Numbered from the stretch's first letter, positions 17,375 to 25,964 are shown. The stretch: 63,052 nt of DNA from Blastococcus sp. TF02A-26 (GCF_003319125.1 NZ_QOHG01000025.1:1-63052), one strand, 5' to 3'. A program made the numbers and translations. Notes: generated by a model from the sequence alone, not told the origin.

Positions 17375-17408
17375 GCGGTTTTGCCCCCGGTGCGGAGGGC
17401 ACAACCGC
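17375..17408. promoter_or_regulatory. inverted repeat between divergent SDR and methyltransferase
   Basis: Arms GCGGTTTTGCCC (17375-17386) and GGGCACAACCGC (17397-17408) match at 11 of 12 positions with a 10-bp spacer. They fill almost the whole 37-bp gap between two divergent start codons, and the right arm abuts the methyltransferase ATG. It is a candidate operator for both operons. An RNA hairpin controlling translation is also possible. No regulator gene is adjacent. Confidence 0.55.
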
Positions 17409-18038
17409 ATGGTGCGCACCGAGTCCCGCGTCCCGCCCACGTACGTCGACGGCACCCGGCTGTGGGTCGACTCCCGGGTCCGGGCGTTCGTGCAGCGCAG
17501 GGGAGAGGCGGCGATCCTGCGGCGGCTCGGCGGCGAGGTGCCCGGCGGCACCGTGCTGGAGCTGGGCACCGGGCGGCGGGGCACCGGCCTGCGGCTCGCC
17601 CTCGACGTCTTCGGTGCCGCCCGGGCCGAAGGGGTCGACCGGCACCCCGGCAGCGTGGCCGCCTGCCGCGCGGCGGTCCGGGACCTGGGGGACCGGGTCG
17701 AGGTGCGCGACGGCGACGCCACCGCCCTCGACGCCACGGCGGGGTCCTACGACGCGGTGTTCGGCTACCACGTGCTGCACCACGCGGAGGACTGGCGGGC
17801 CGTGGTCCGCGAGGCCGCGCGGGTGCTCCGCCCGGGCGGCCGCTTCTACTCCTGCGAGATGACCGCGCGGTTCGTCGACAGCCGCCTGCTCCGGGCCGTC
17901 GCCTTCCACCCCGACGACGCCGACCGGCCCGCCCCGGAGTCCGTGGCCGGGGCCTGCCGGGACGCCGGGCTGACCGTCCTCGCGCAGGAGACCCGGCTCG
18001 CCGGGTGCTGGACGGGCCTCGTCGCCACCCGGCCGTGA
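17409..18038 (+). CDS. class I SAM-dependent methyltransferase
   Basis: 209 residues. The SAM-binding motif I is VLELGTGRRGTGLRLAL near residue 50, the acidic loop is EGVDRHPGSVAACR, motif II/post-II reads YDAVFGYHVLHHAEDW near 115, and motif III VLRPGGRFYSCEM near 145. An in-frame ATG at 17370 exists but overlaps the divergent SDR start. I prefer the ATG at 17409, which has CGGAGGGC 8 nt upstream. The stop overlaps the next start (GTGA). The substrate is unknown; the family includes small-molecule and lipid methyltransferases. Confidence 0.85.
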   Translation: MVRTESRVPPTYVDGTRLWVDSRVRAFVQRRGEAAILRRLGGEVPGGTVLELGTGRRGTGLRLALDVFGAARAEGVDRHPGSVAACRAAVRDLGDRVEVRDGDATALDATAGSYDAVFGYHVLHHAEDWRAVVREAARVLRPGGRFYSCEMTARFVDSRLLRAVAFHPDDADRPAPESVAGACRDAGLTVLAQETRLAGCWTGLVATRP

Positions 18039-18625
18039 CCCTCGCGGGCGCACCGCCGCGGCCGACGGCGACGGTCCGTCGCGCGCTCGGCCTGCTCCGC
18101 CGGCACGCGCGGTCGGCCTACCTCGCCGCGGTCGCGGCGACGCTGGTCAACACCGTGCCCGACGTGGTCCGGCAACTGCTGGTGTGGGACGACCCGTCGG
18201 TCGTCGCCGCGGTCGCGGTCGACGTCGTCGGGTTCCTGACCGCGCTGGTCGCCCAGCTGTGGGTCACCGGCGCCGTCGCCGACCTCCCCGACGGCGGCCC
18301 GCTGCGCCCGGCGGGAGCCCTGCGGCGGGGGACCGGCCTGGCCGGGGCCGCCGTCCGCGCGGCCACGGGCACCGTGGCCGCCGCCGTGGTCCTGGGAGGT
18401 GCGGTGTCCGCGCTGCTGACCGTGCCCGCCTCGGTGGCGGCGATCGGCTGGCAGCGCGTGCTCGGGCCGCTCGACGCCCCGTCGGTCGGCGGCTTCGTGG
18501 TCGCCACGGTCAGCGACGCCGTCGCCAGCGCGGTGACACTGCCCTTCCTGGCGCTGGTCCTGGTCCTGGCCGGCCGCCGGTCGTCCGTCCACCAACCCGA
18601 GAGAGAGGCCCGTCGTCGTGGATGA
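18035..18625 (+). CDS. multi-pass membrane protein of unknown function
   Basis: 196 residues, no recognised domain. Hydrophobic segments are seen near residues 28-50, 55-80, 95-135 and 150-180, so about five TMs. It begins with GTG overlapping the methyltransferase stop by 4 bp and overlaps the next gene by 8 bp. Tight packing implies co-translation with the methyltransferase and the following membrane protein. The sequence is Val/Ala-rich and gives no functional motif. Confidence 0.75.
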   Translation: MTLAGAPPRPTATVRRALGLLRRHARSAYLAAVAATLVNTVPDVVRQLLVWDDPSVVAAVAVDVVGFLTALVAQLWVTGAVADLPDGGPLRPAGALRRGTGLAGAAVRAATGTVAAAVVLGGAVSALLTVPASVAAIGWQRVLGPLDAPSVGGFVVATVSDAVASAVTLPFLALVLVLAGRRSSVHQPEREARRRG

Positions 18626-18995
18626 GGAGTGGGACGTCACCCGCAAGAGCATCGGCAGCCTGTCGATCTGGCTGGGCACCGCGGCGCTGTTCGCCCCGCG
18701 GTGGATCTCCGGGGTGCTCGGCGTCCGGGACGCCGCCGCGCGCACCGACATCGCGCTGCCGATGCTGGTCCGCCTCATGGCCGCCCGGAACATCACGCTC
18801 GGGGCCGCGCTCCTCGCCGTCCCCGTGTCGCAGGCCCGCCGGACGACGCAGGTCACGCTGCTGCTGACCGGGCTGGACGCCGCGGCCGTGCTGGTCGGCC
18901 GTCGCGGCGGGGACGTCGCGCCGCGCAGCGCCGCCCTGTCCCTGGCCGTCCTGATGACGGCGGCGGCCGGCGCCGTCCGGTGGCACCGTCGGTGA
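18618..18995 (+). CDS. small four-TM membrane protein
   Basis: 125 residues with four hydrophobic stretches: SIWLGTAALFAPRWISGVLG, a segment near 45-65, one near 78-92 and one near 103-118. The pattern (a polar RDAAARTDIALPMLVRLMAARN loop, then NITLGA) resembles the small DUF4267-type membrane proteins, which I cannot confirm. The GTG start overlaps the previous gene and its stop overlaps the next start (GTGA). Function unknown. Confidence 0.75.
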   Translation: MDEEWDVTRKSIGSLSIWLGTAALFAPRWISGVLGVRDAAARTDIALPMLVRLMAARNITLGAALLAVPVSQARRTTQVTLLLTGLDAAAVLVGRRGGDVAPRSAALSLAVLMTAAAGAVRWHRR

Positions 18996-19933
18996 GGGTC
19001 CTGGTCACCGGCGCGTCCGGCTTCGTGGGCGGCCGCCTGGCCACCGCCCTCGCCGACGCCGGCCACGACGTCCGGGCGATGACCCGGCGACCGGAGGGCT
19101 ACGAGGGATCCGGCACCCCGGTCGCCGGCGACGTGCGGGACGAGGCGTCGTTGCGGGAGGCGCTCGACGGCTGCGACGCCGCCTACTACCTGGTGCACTC
19201 CCTCGGCGACGAGGACTTCGAGCGCAAGGACGCCGACGCGGCGCGTGCCTTCGCCCGGGCCGCCGCCGCGGCCGGGGTCGGCCGGATCGTCTACCTCGGC
19301 GGACTGGGCCGGGACGGCGACCAGCTGTCCACGCACCTGCGCAGCCGCCGCGAGGTCGAGCGGTTGCTCGGGGAGACCGGGGTGCCGGTCACGGTGCTGC
19401 GGGCCGGGATCGTCGTCGGCCACGGCGGGGTCTCGTGGGAGATGACCCGCCAGTTGGTGGCCCACCTGCCCGCGATGGTCACCCCCCGCTGGGTGCACAC
19501 GCGGACCCAGCCGATCGCGATCGCCGACGTCGTCCGCTACCTGGTCGGCGTCCTCGACGCACCGGAGGCCGAGGGCCGGGTGTTCGAGGTGGGCGGCCCC
19601 GAGGTGCTGACCTACCTGCAGATGCTCAGCCGGGTGGCCGACCTGCAGAACCGGCACCTGTTCGTCGTGCCCGTGCCGCTGCTCACCCCGCAGCTGTCCT
19701 CGCGCTGGCTGGCGCTGGTGACCGACGTCGACGTGACCACCGGCCGCTCGCTGATCGACTCCATGAGCATCGAGGTCGTCGTCACCGATGACGCCATCCG
19801 CTCGGTCGTGCCGTTCGAGCCCATGGACTACGACGAGATGGTCATGGCGGCGCTGGTCGAGCGGGCGCGCGCACGCCGGCAGCGGGACGGCGAACGGCGC
19901 GGTGGGTGGCTGAGCCGGGGAGCGCGGCGATGA
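18992..19933 (+). CDS. NAD(P)-binding epimerase/NmrA-like protein
   Basis: 313 residues, extended or atypical SDR. The Rossmann motif VTGASGFVGGRLA is at residues 5-17, followed by VAGDVRDEASLREAL, YYLVHSLGDEDFERKD and IVYLGGLGRDGDQLSTHLRSR. The canonical YxxxK is not evident at the expected place, as in the mycobacterial-type SDR_a5-like group with LRAGIVVGHGGVSWEM. The C-terminal third (VVPFEPMDYDEMV) is conserved in relatives that also carry DUF2867. The GTG start overlaps the previous stop and its own stop overlaps the CPBP gene (ATGA). Confidence 0.85.
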   Translation: MRVLVTGASGFVGGRLATALADAGHDVRAMTRRPEGYEGSGTPVAGDVRDEASLREALDGCDAAYYLVHSLGDEDFERKDADAARAFARAAAAAGVGRIVYLGGLGRDGDQLSTHLRSRREVERLLGETGVPVTVLRAGIVVGHGGVSWEMTRQLVAHLPAMVTPRWVHTRTQPIAIADVVRYLVGVLDAPEAEGRVFEVGGPEVLTYLQMLSRVADLQNRHLFVVPVPLLTPQLSSRWLALVTDVDVTTGRSLIDSMSIEVVVTDDAIRSVVPFEPMDYDEMVMAALVERARARRQRDGERRGGWLSRGARR

Positions 19934-20673
19934 GCCTGCGGAGCCGGGTCGTCCGGGCCGCCGGGCCGCTGCTGCGCAGCGTGCCGCGCGACCACCGGGA
20001 GACCGACGCGGCCTTCCGGCGCCGCCGCCGGGTCACCGGCGCGGTCGCGGTGACCGGCGCCTCGCTGCTCGGGGTGTCGCTGTCCACGCCGCCGGGCTCG
20101 CCGCGGTTCTACGGCCTGACCCTCGGGGTCGCGGCCACCTGGGTGGCCGGCGGGCTGGCCTCGGGGCCGCTGCACCTGGGGCGGATGTTCGGTCCGGGGG
20201 ACCGGCTGCGCCGGCCGGTGCTCACGCCGGTCGTGTCCGGGGTCGGCGTCTTCGGCGCCTTCTACGCCGCGGCGCTGGTGGCCCGGCGGATCCCGGTGCT
20301 GGACCGGGCGATCGGCTCGGTGCTGAGCTACGCCGACCAGGGGTCGGCGCCGCTGGTGTTCACCACCACGCTGGCCAACGGCATGGCCGAGGAGGTCTTC
20401 TTCCGCGGCGCGCTGTACGCCGCGGCGGGCGCGGACCGGCCGGTGCTGGTGTCGACGTCGGTCTACGCGCTGGCGACCGTCGCGACGCGGAACCCGGCAC
20501 TGGTCCTGGCGAGCGTCCCGATGGGGCTGCTCTTCGCGGTGCAGCGGAGGATCACCGGCGGGATCCAGGCGCCGATGCTCACGCACGTGGTCTGGTCGGC
20601 GCTGATGCTGCGCTACCTGCCGCCGCTGTTCGCCGACCGCCTCGCGGTGGAGCGGGCGCCCTCGCCGGGCTGA
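19930..20673 (+). CDS. CPBP-family intramembrane protease
   Basis: 247 residues with about six to eight TMs. The catalytic motif 1 is AEEVFFRGAL (EExxxR) near residue 155, motif 2 falls in the following TM, and the motif 3 histidine is in LTHVVWS near residue 220. It belongs to the Abi/CAAX-processing (CPBP) glutamic intramembrane peptidases. Bacterial members process membrane peptides or serve as bacteriocin immunity factors. It is the last gene of a five-gene run with overlapping ends starting at 17409 and is followed by a terminator. Confidence 0.87.
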   Translation: MSLRSRVVRAAGPLLRSVPRDHRETDAAFRRRRRVTGAVAVTGASLLGVSLSTPPGSPRFYGLTLGVAATWVAGGLASGPLHLGRMFGPGDRLRRPVLTPVVSGVGVFGAFYAAALVARRIPVLDRAIGSVLSYADQGSAPLVFTTTLANGMAEEVFFRGALYAAAGADRPVLVSTSVYALATVATRNPALVLASVPMGLLFAVQRRITGGIQAPMLTHVVWSALMLRYLPPLFADRLAVERAPSPG

Positions 20674-20710
20674 CCGGAGGAGCGCGACCGGCCGGGTCGC
20701 GCGCCTCCGG
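20674..20710. terminator. bidirectional hairpin terminator
   Basis: Arms 20674-20689 and 20695-20710 pair at 15 of 16 positions around a 5-nt loop, beginning directly after the CPBP stop codon. It separates convergent transcription units. Confidence 0.75.
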
Positions 20711-20713
20711 CCG

Positions 20714-21145
20714 TCACCTGCGGCGGCGGGCCAGGAGGACTCCCAACCCCGCCGCGACGGCGCCCGCGACCAGGAGCGACCGGCCGCGACGGGCGGCGAC
20801 CACCACGACCGCGGCCCGCGGTCGGACCAGCCGGGTGCCGAGCAGCAGCTCCCCGGCGCGGGAGTCGACGCCGGCGCCGGCGACGGCCACCCGGCGGGTG
20901 GGGGACTCCAGGTGCGCGGTGATGCCGTGCGCGGCCAGCGTCTCGGCCAGCCCGCCCAGGTCGCGGCGGCCCGGTGCCATGCCGGTCCGCGCCGTCGCCG
21001 CCTCCCGGACGCGGGCCACGAAGGTCCCGACGTCCGCGGCGACGATCCGCACGTCCGCGCCGTCGGCGTGCACCTGCACGTCGACGCCGTCCACCTCGAG
21101 CGTGAGGTCGCCGGAGAGGTGCAGCGGGCCGACCGGGTCGGTCAT
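20714..21145 (-). CDS. hypothetical protein with C-terminal TM
   Basis: 143 residues. A soluble N-terminal part (LHLSGDLTLEVDGVDVQVHADG, then a conserved-looking RIVAADVGTFVARVREA) is followed by a single hydrophobic segment near residues 115-138 and the tail LLARRRR, so it is tail-anchored. No family is recognised. Its ATG overlaps the stop of the 82-residue gene upstream (ATGA), so the two are made together. The pairing of a small beta-rich protein with a tail-anchored one suggests a membrane-associated complex, which is speculation. Confidence 0.75.
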   Translation of the reverse strand: MTDPVGPLHLSGDLTLEVDGVDVQVHADGADVRIVAADVGTFVARVREAATARTGMAPGRRDLGGLAETLAAHGITAHLESPTRRVAVAGAGVDSRAGELLLGTRLVRPRAAVVVVAARRGRSLLVAGAVAAGLGVLLARRRR

Positions 21146-21390
21146 CCCCGGCTGGCGTTCTCGGCGGTCGTGATGCGCAGCGTGCCGTTGAGCTTCCAGG
21201 TGGCCCGCGGGGCCTCCGGCCCGGTCTCGCGCGGCACCTCGACGGTCATGTCGACGAACTCGTAGTTGATCGCCGCACCCTTGCCGGTGAGGTAGGACCA
21301 CATCTCCTTGCCCAGGTCGGCGAAGCTCGTGGTCTCGTGGCTCTTGATGTCCCGCGACCCGGTTGCGGCGTCGCTGCTGGTCATGCTCAT
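21142..21390 (-). CDS. small conserved-looking soluble protein
   Basis: 82 residues; no recognised domain. The core reads SFADLGKEMWSYLTGKGAAI and then a beta-rich stretch (FVDMTVEVPRE, TWKLNGTLRITT). The ATG at 21390 follows AGGAGAACGACGCC; a second ATG two codons on is also possible. It is the first gene of a two-gene unit with the tail-anchored protein. The 137-bp region upstream, shared with a divergent epimerase gene, shows no clear operator. Confidence 0.75.
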   Translation of the reverse strand: MSMTSSDAATGSRDIKSHETTSFADLGKEMWSYLTGKGAAINYEFVDMTVEVPRETGPEAPRATWKLNGTLRITTAENASRG

Positions 21391-21527
21391 GGCGTCGTTC
21401 TCCTCGCGCGTCGGGACGGCCACCGGCGCTCCCGGGGGCTTCGATCGCGCGCTACCCGGTGGTGCGCGGCCCCAACCCGGGGTCGTCCCGCGGGCGCGCC
21501 GCCGGGCTCGCTGGCAGGGTGGATCGC

Positions 21528-22436
21528 ATGCCTGACACCCCTCCCGTCGTCGTGGTGACCGGTGCGAACGGGCTGGTGGGGTCCGCCGTCTGCCGGGCCC
21601 TGGTCGAGCGGTCCGCGCACGTGCGCGCGCTCGTCCGCAGCGCCGGCAGCGCACCCCGGCTGGACGGCGTCGCCGAGCACGTCGGCGACTTCGCCGACGG
21701 GTCCGTCGCCCGTGCGGTGGCCGACGGCGCGGACGCGGTCGTCACGACCGTGCACCCCATGGGCTCGCCCCGGGACGTGCAGCACCGGGTGGGCGTCGAG
21801 GGGACGGCGCGGTTCGCCCGCACCGCCCGGGACGCCGGCGTGCCGCTGCTGGTGCACGTCTCCACCGCCGGCGTCTACGTCCGCGCGGCCGGCGGCGGGG
21901 ACATCGCCGAGGACGGCGCCCTCCTCCCCGACGGCAGCGGCGACTACCCCGACACCAAGAACGCCGCCGACGTCGCCCTGGCGGAGGTGGAGGGGCTCAC
22001 CACCGTGTTGGTGCGGCCGCCGGCGATCCTCGGCGCGGGGGAGACCTCGGTCTGGAACACGCTCCGGCCGCGGGCGACGCGCGAGGGCGACCGCGCGGTC
22101 AACCCGGCCAAGAGCTGGCCCTGGGTGCACGTCGAGGACCTCGCGGCCCTCGTCGCCGACGTCGCCACCGGTGCCGTCGCGGCCGCGGACGACCCGGAGC
22201 GCGGTCCGGTGCGCGGTGGCGTCACCCCGGTGGTCGTCGCGGGTGAGCCGGCGACGTGGCGGGACTACCTCGGCACCGTCACCGACGCCCTCGGCGTCGA
22301 GCCGGAGTGGACCGACGAGCCGGTGTGGACCGGGCAGCTGCGCGCCGACCGCGCGCGCCGCTGGGGGTGGGCGCCCCGGGTGGGGCTGGCGCAGGCCATG
22401 GCGGAGCTCCGGCAGGGGCTGCGACCGGGCGCCTGA
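21528..22436 (+). CDS. NAD-dependent epimerase/dehydratase-like protein
   Basis: 302 residues, extended SDR. The cofactor motif is VTGANGLVGSAVCRAL at residues 9-24, followed by VEGTARFARTARDAG, VHVSTAGVYVRAAGG and, at the usual YxxxK position, YPDTKNAAD (Tyr and Lys preserved). The substrate-binding C-domain covers the last 100 residues. The ATG at 21528 lacks a strong ribosome-binding site. A DHA2 efflux gene follows after 2 bp, so the two are in one operon. Confidence 0.87.
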   Translation: MPDTPPVVVVTGANGLVGSAVCRALVERSAHVRALVRSAGSAPRLDGVAEHVGDFADGSVARAVADGADAVVTTVHPMGSPRDVQHRVGVEGTARFARTARDAGVPLLVHVSTAGVYVRAAGGGDIAEDGALLPDGSGDYPDTKNAADVALAEVEGLTTVLVRPPAILGAGETSVWNTLRPRATREGDRAVNPAKSWPWVHVEDLAALVADVATGAVAAADDPERGPVRGGVTPVVVAGEPATWRDYLGTVTDALGVEPEWTDEPVWTGQLRADRARRWGWAPRVGLAQAMAELRQGLRPGA

Positions 22437-22438
22437 CC

Positions 22439-23941
22439 ATGTCCGCCGTCCACGGGGAGCCCGGGGCGCGCGCCCCGGGTCTGCGCATGGGGACCGCGCA
22501 GGCCCGGTGGGTGCTCCTCGCCACGGTGCTCGGGTCGGGCATGGCCATGCTCGACGCGACGGTCGTCAACGTCGCCCTCGAGCGGATCGGCAGCGACCTG
22601 GACACCGGGTTCGCCGGGCTGCAGTGGACGGTCAACGCCTACACGCTGACCCTCGCCGCGCTGATCCTGCTGGGCGGGGCGCTGAGCGACCGGCTCGGCC
22701 GCCGGCGGGTCTTCGTCGTGGGCGTCTGCTGGTTCGCCTCCGCGTCCCTGCTGTGCGGACTGGCCTGGGACGTCGAGACCCTGGTCGCGGCCCGTGCGCT
22801 GCAGGGGGTGGGCGGCGCGCTCCTCACCCCGGGCAGCCTCGCGATCATCTCCGCGTCCTTCGCCGCCACGGACCGCGCGGCCGCGGTGGGGGCCTGGTCG
22901 GGACTCGGCGGGGTCGCGGGCGCGGCCGGTCCCGTTCTCGGCGGCTGGCTCGTCGAGTGGAACTGGCGCGCGGTGTTCCTGCTCAACCTGCCGCTGGCGC
23001 TGCTCGTCGTCCTGGTGGCCGCGCGGCACGTCCCCGAGACCCGCGACCCGGACGCCGCGCCGCACCTGGACCTGACCGGCACCGCGCTGGTCACCGTGGC
23101 CCTGGGGACGCTGACCTACGCGCTGACGGCGGCCGGCGGGCAGACGTCTGCGGCGGTCGTGGGGGTCGCCGCCGGCACCGGCGTGCTGGCGCTGCTGCTG
23201 TTCGTCCGGGTCGAGCTCCGCTCGCCGCACCCGCTGGTCCCGCCGGCGCTGTTCCGCGACCGCCGGTTCACCGCCGCCAACCTCACGACCCTGCTCGTGT
23301 ACGCCGCGCTCGGCGTGGTCTTCGTCCTGCTGGTGCTGCACCTGCAGGTGGTCGCCGGGTTCAGCCCGCTGCTGGCCGGCACGGCGCTGCTGCCGGTGAC
23401 CGTGCTGATGCTGCTGTTCTCCGCGCGCGTCGGTGCCCTGGCGCAGCGGATCGGTCCCCGACCGCTGCTGACGGCCGGCCCGCTGGTCGCCGCGGGTGGC
23501 GTGCTGCTGATGCTCCGGATCGGACCCGGCGCCTCCTACCCGGCCGACGTGCTGCCGGCCGTCGTCGTCTTCGGGTCGGGGCTGACGCTGCTGGTCGCCC
23601 CGCTGACCGCGACGGTGCTGGCGTCGGCGCCGGACCGCGCCGCCGGGGTCGCGTCGGGCGTGAACAACGCCGTGGCCCGCGCGGCCGGTCTGCTCGCCGT
23701 CGCGGTCGTCCCGGTGGTGGCGGGGATCGGCGGGGAGGACCACACCGATCCGGCCGCCTTCGCCGACGGCTTCCGGACGGCGGTGGTCGTCCTCACCGGT
23801 CTGCTGGTGGCGGGTTCGCTGGTGTCGGCGGTGCTCATCGGCGGGCGGGGAGGCGCCCGCCGCCCGGACCGCATCCCGGTCGAGGAGTGCGCGCACTGCG
23901 GGGTCACCGGCCCACCGGTGCACCCGCCGACGCGCGCTTAG
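22439..23941 (+). CDS. DHA2-family MFS transporter
   Basis: 500 residues, 14 TMs. Landmarks are MLDATVVNVALERIG in TM1, QWTVNAYTLTLAALILLGGA in TM2, motif A DRLGRRRVFV, and motif C in GPVLGGWLVEWNWRAVFLLN. The C-terminal tail contains a CAHCG-type pair of cysteines (EECAHCGVTGPP) that is unusual for the family and could bind metal. It lies 2 bp after the epimerase gene. Substrate unknown; QacA/EmrB relatives export drugs. Confidence 0.92.
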   Translation: MSAVHGEPGARAPGLRMGTAQARWVLLATVLGSGMAMLDATVVNVALERIGSDLDTGFAGLQWTVNAYTLTLAALILLGGALSDRLGRRRVFVVGVCWFASASLLCGLAWDVETLVAARALQGVGGALLTPGSLAIISASFAATDRAAAVGAWSGLGGVAGAAGPVLGGWLVEWNWRAVFLLNLPLALLVVLVAARHVPETRDPDAAPHLDLTGTALVTVALGTLTYALTAAGGQTSAAVVGVAAGTGVLALLLFVRVELRSPHPLVPPALFRDRRFTAANLTTLLVYAALGVVFVLLVLHLQVVAGFSPLLAGTALLPVTVLMLLFSARVGALAQRIGPRPLLTAGPLVAAGGVLLMLRIGPGASYPADVLPAVVVFGSGLTLLVAPLTATVLASAPDRAAGVASGVNNAVARAAGLLAVAVVPVVAGIGGEDHTDPAAFADGFRTAVVVLTGLLVAGSLVSAVLIGGRGGARRPDRIPVEECAHCGVTGPPVHPPTRA

Positions 23942-24001
23942 GGGTGGTCCTCCGGGTCCTCCCCGATGTGCCCGACCCGGTCCGACCGAGAGCCTCGTCG
24001 C

Positions 24002-24949
24002 ATGGCACAGACCGGCAGGCTGCCGAGGGACCGGCCGGCCGCTCAGTTCGTCCGGTTCGTCCTGGTCGGGGGCTCGGCCAACCTGGTATACGCCGCGCTG
24101 TTCCTCGCGCTGGCCGGGCTCGGCGACCAGGCGGCCAACGTGGTCGGGGTGCTGGCGTCCACCGCGCTGGCCAAGGAGCTGCACCGCCGGCTGACCTTCC
24201 GCGCCGGCGACCGGGTCGGCTGGGCGACGGCGCAGTGGGCCGGCGGCGGCATGGCCGCCGTCGGGCTGGCGGCCTCGAGCTCCACCCTGGCCGCGCTCGC
24301 TGCCTGGACCGGCTCGTCGGGACCTCTCGTGCCGGTGCTCGCGGTCTGCGCGGTCAGCGGCGCCATCGGGCTCGCCCGTTTCGTCGGGCTCCGCTGGGTG
24401 CTCGTCGTCCGCCCGGGACGCCGGTCGCTCCCCGGGACGCCCGCTCCCGGCAGGATCGGGACCGGGGCGCGACCGCGTCCCGAGGGCACGACGAGGAGGC
24501 TCCGTGACGAACCAGGTGATCGACGACGTGATCGCCCGCTGGCACCGGTTCCTGGCGGGGGAGCTCCCCGGTGGGCTGGCGGAGCTGCTCGCCGACGACG
24601 TCGTCTTCCACTCGCCGGTCGTGTTCACCCCGCAGCGCGGCAGGGACATCACGACGGTGTACCTGCAGGCGGCGTCCCGGGTCCTGAACGGCGCGGAGTT
24701 CCGCTATGCGAAGGAGGTCCTGGCCGGGGACACCGCGGTGCTCGAGTTCGAGACCAGCGTGGGCGGCCGGTACGTGAACGGCGTCGACATCATCCGGTGC
24801 GACGACGCCGGCCGGATCGTCGAGTTCCGCGTGATGATCCGTCCGCTGCAGGGGATCCAGGCCGTGCACGAGGAGATGGGCCGGCTCCTGACCGCCGGCT
24901 GACGGCCGGGAGCCGGCCCGCAGTCAGCGCAGGGTCGAGGCGTCGATGA
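24002..24949 (+). CDS. GtrA-like membrane protein with run-on C-terminus
   Basis: The first 140 residues are a GtrA-like four-TM protein ([39 protein letters not shown], then two more TMs ending in [17 protein letters not shown]). GtrA proteins are linked to flipping polyprenyl-linked sugars. The frame then continues for about 175 Arg/Gly-rich residues straight through the next gene (24504-24902) and stops only at 24949. That tail is the out-of-frame shadow of a real gene. The frame one step away stops at 24507 in a GTGA overlap with the next gene, the spacing used throughout this region. A single-base frameshift near 24430-24500 is therefore likely, and the native end would be at 24507. Confidence 0.6.
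   Translation: MAQTGRLPRDRPAAQFVRFVLVGGSANLVYAALFLALAGLGDQAANVVGVLASTALAKELHRRLTFRAGDRVGWATAQWAGGGMAAVGLAASSSTLAALAAWTGSSGPLVPVLAVCAVSGAIGLARFVGLRWVLVVRPGRRSLPGTPAPGRIGTGARPRPEGTTRRLRDEPGDRRRDRPLAPVPGGGAPRWAGGAARRRRRLPLAGRVHPAARQGHHDGVPAGGVPGPERRGVPLCEGGPGRGHRGARVRDQRGRPVRERRRHHPVRRRRPDRRVPRDDPSAAGDPGRARGDGPAPDRRLTAGSRPAVSAGSRRR
24504..24902 (+). CDS. NTF2-like/SnoaL-fold protein
   Basis: 132 residues with the nuclear transport factor 2-like cone fold: an N-terminal helix ending in [20 protein letters not shown], a central [20 protein letters not shown] sheet and the final [21 protein letters not shown] strand pair. This is typical of small polyketide-cyclase-like or ketosteroid-isomerase-like proteins. 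The GTG start has GAGGAGGC upstream. It lies wholly within the run-on frame of the GtrA-like gene, which is why that frame is thought to be shifted. Function unknown. Confidence 0.82.
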   Translation: MTNQVIDDVIARWHRFLAGELPGGLAELLADDVVFHSPVVFTPQRGRDITTVYLQAASRVLNGAEFRYAKEVLAGDTAVLEFETSVGGRYVNGVDIIRCDDAGRIVEFRVMIRPLQGIQAVHEEMGRLLTAG

Positions 24950-25964
24950 CGAACCGGTAGCGGACGTCGGAGGCGAGCACCCGCTCGTAGGCCTCGTTGA
25001 CCGTCTCCGCGGCGATGACCTCGACGTCGGCGCCGAGGCCGTGCTCGGCGCAGAAGTCGAGCATCTCCTGGGTCTCGCGGATGCCGCCGATCGACGAGCC
25101 GGCGAACGTGCGCCGGCGGCCGATCAGGGTCATCGCGTTGACCGACAGCGGCTCGGGCGGGGCACCGACGTTGACCAGGGCGCCGTCGACGGCCAGCAGC
25201 GAGAGGTAGGCGTCCACGTCGATCGACGCGCTCACGGTGTTGACGATCAGGTCGAACCGGCCGGCCAGCTGGGTGAACGTGTCGGGGTCCGACGTCGCGA
25301 AGTAGGCGTCGGCACCCAGGCGCAGGCCGTCCTCCTGCTTCTTCAGCGACTGCGACAGCACGGTCACCTCCGCCCCCATGGCGTGGGCGAGCTTGACGGC
25401 CATGTGACCCAGCCCGCCCAGGCCGACGACGGCGACCTGCTTGCCGGGGCCGGCGCCCCAGTGGCGCAGCGGCGAGTAGGTGGTGATGCCCGCGCACAGC
25501 AGCGGCGCGACGGTCGAGGGCTCGATGCCGTCGGGCACGTGCAGCACGTAGCCGGCGTCGACCACGACGTGGGTGGAGTAGCCGCCCTGGGTGGTGGTGC
25601 CGTCGCGGTCGGTGGAGGCGTAGGCCTCGACCGTGCCCTCGAGGCAGTACTGCTCGTCCCCGCGCAGGCAGCTGGTGCACCGCCCGCAGCTGTTCACCAG
25701 GACGCCGACGCCGACGCGCTCGCCGACCCGGTGCGTGGTGACCCCGGCGCCGACCTCGCGGACGATGCCGACGACCTCGTGGCCCGGGACCAGGGGGAAG
25801 GGCCTCGGGCCCCACTCGCCGCGGACGGTGTGGATGTCGGAGTGGCAGATGCCGGCGTACTCGATCTCGATGAGGACGTCGTTCGCGCCGACCGCGCGGC
25901 GCTCGATGGTGGTGGGGGTCAGGGGCTCGCCGGCGGCAGGGGCGGCATGGGCGTTGACGCGCAT
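24924..25964 (-). CDS. zinc-dependent alcohol dehydrogenase, copy 1
   Basis: 346 residues of the medium-chain NAD(P)-dependent alcohol dehydrogenases (cinnamyl alcohol dehydrogenase-like). Catalytic zinc ligands are Cys and His in AGICHSDIH and GHEVVG; structural zinc Cys residues are in [17 protein letters not shown]; the Rossmann motif is [13 protein letters not shown] near residue 180. It is roughly 85 percent identical by eye to copy 2 at 27247-28287, with complete identity over much of the middle and the last 20 residues. Probably reduces aldehydes. It is the distal gene of a minus-strand operon: cupin, copy 2, MFS, copy 1. Confidence 0.93.
   Translation of the reverse strand: MRVNAHAAPAAGEPLTPTTIERRAVGANDVLIEIEYAGICHSDIHTVRGEWGPRPFPLVPGHEVVGIVREVGAGVTTHRVGERVGVGVLVNSCGRCTSCLRGDEQYCLEGTVEAYASTDRDGTTTQGGYSTHVVVDAGYVLHVPDGIEPSTVAPLLCAGITTYSPLRHWGAGPGKQVAVVGLGGLGHMAVKLAHAMGAEVTVLSQSLKKQEDGLRLGADAYFATSDPDTFTQLAGRFDLIVNTVSASIDVDAYLSLLAVDGALVNVGAPPEPLSVNAMTLIGRRRTFAGSSIGGIRETQEMLDFCAEHGLGADVEVIAAETVNEAYERVLASDVRYRFVIDASTLR

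Noticed and set aside
17370-17408. CPRCGGH zinc-ribbon N-terminus of the methyltransferase from ATG 17370
   Set aside because: That start overlaps the divergent SDR start codon and the codons fall within the inverted repeat; the ATG at 17409 has a proper ribosome-binding site.
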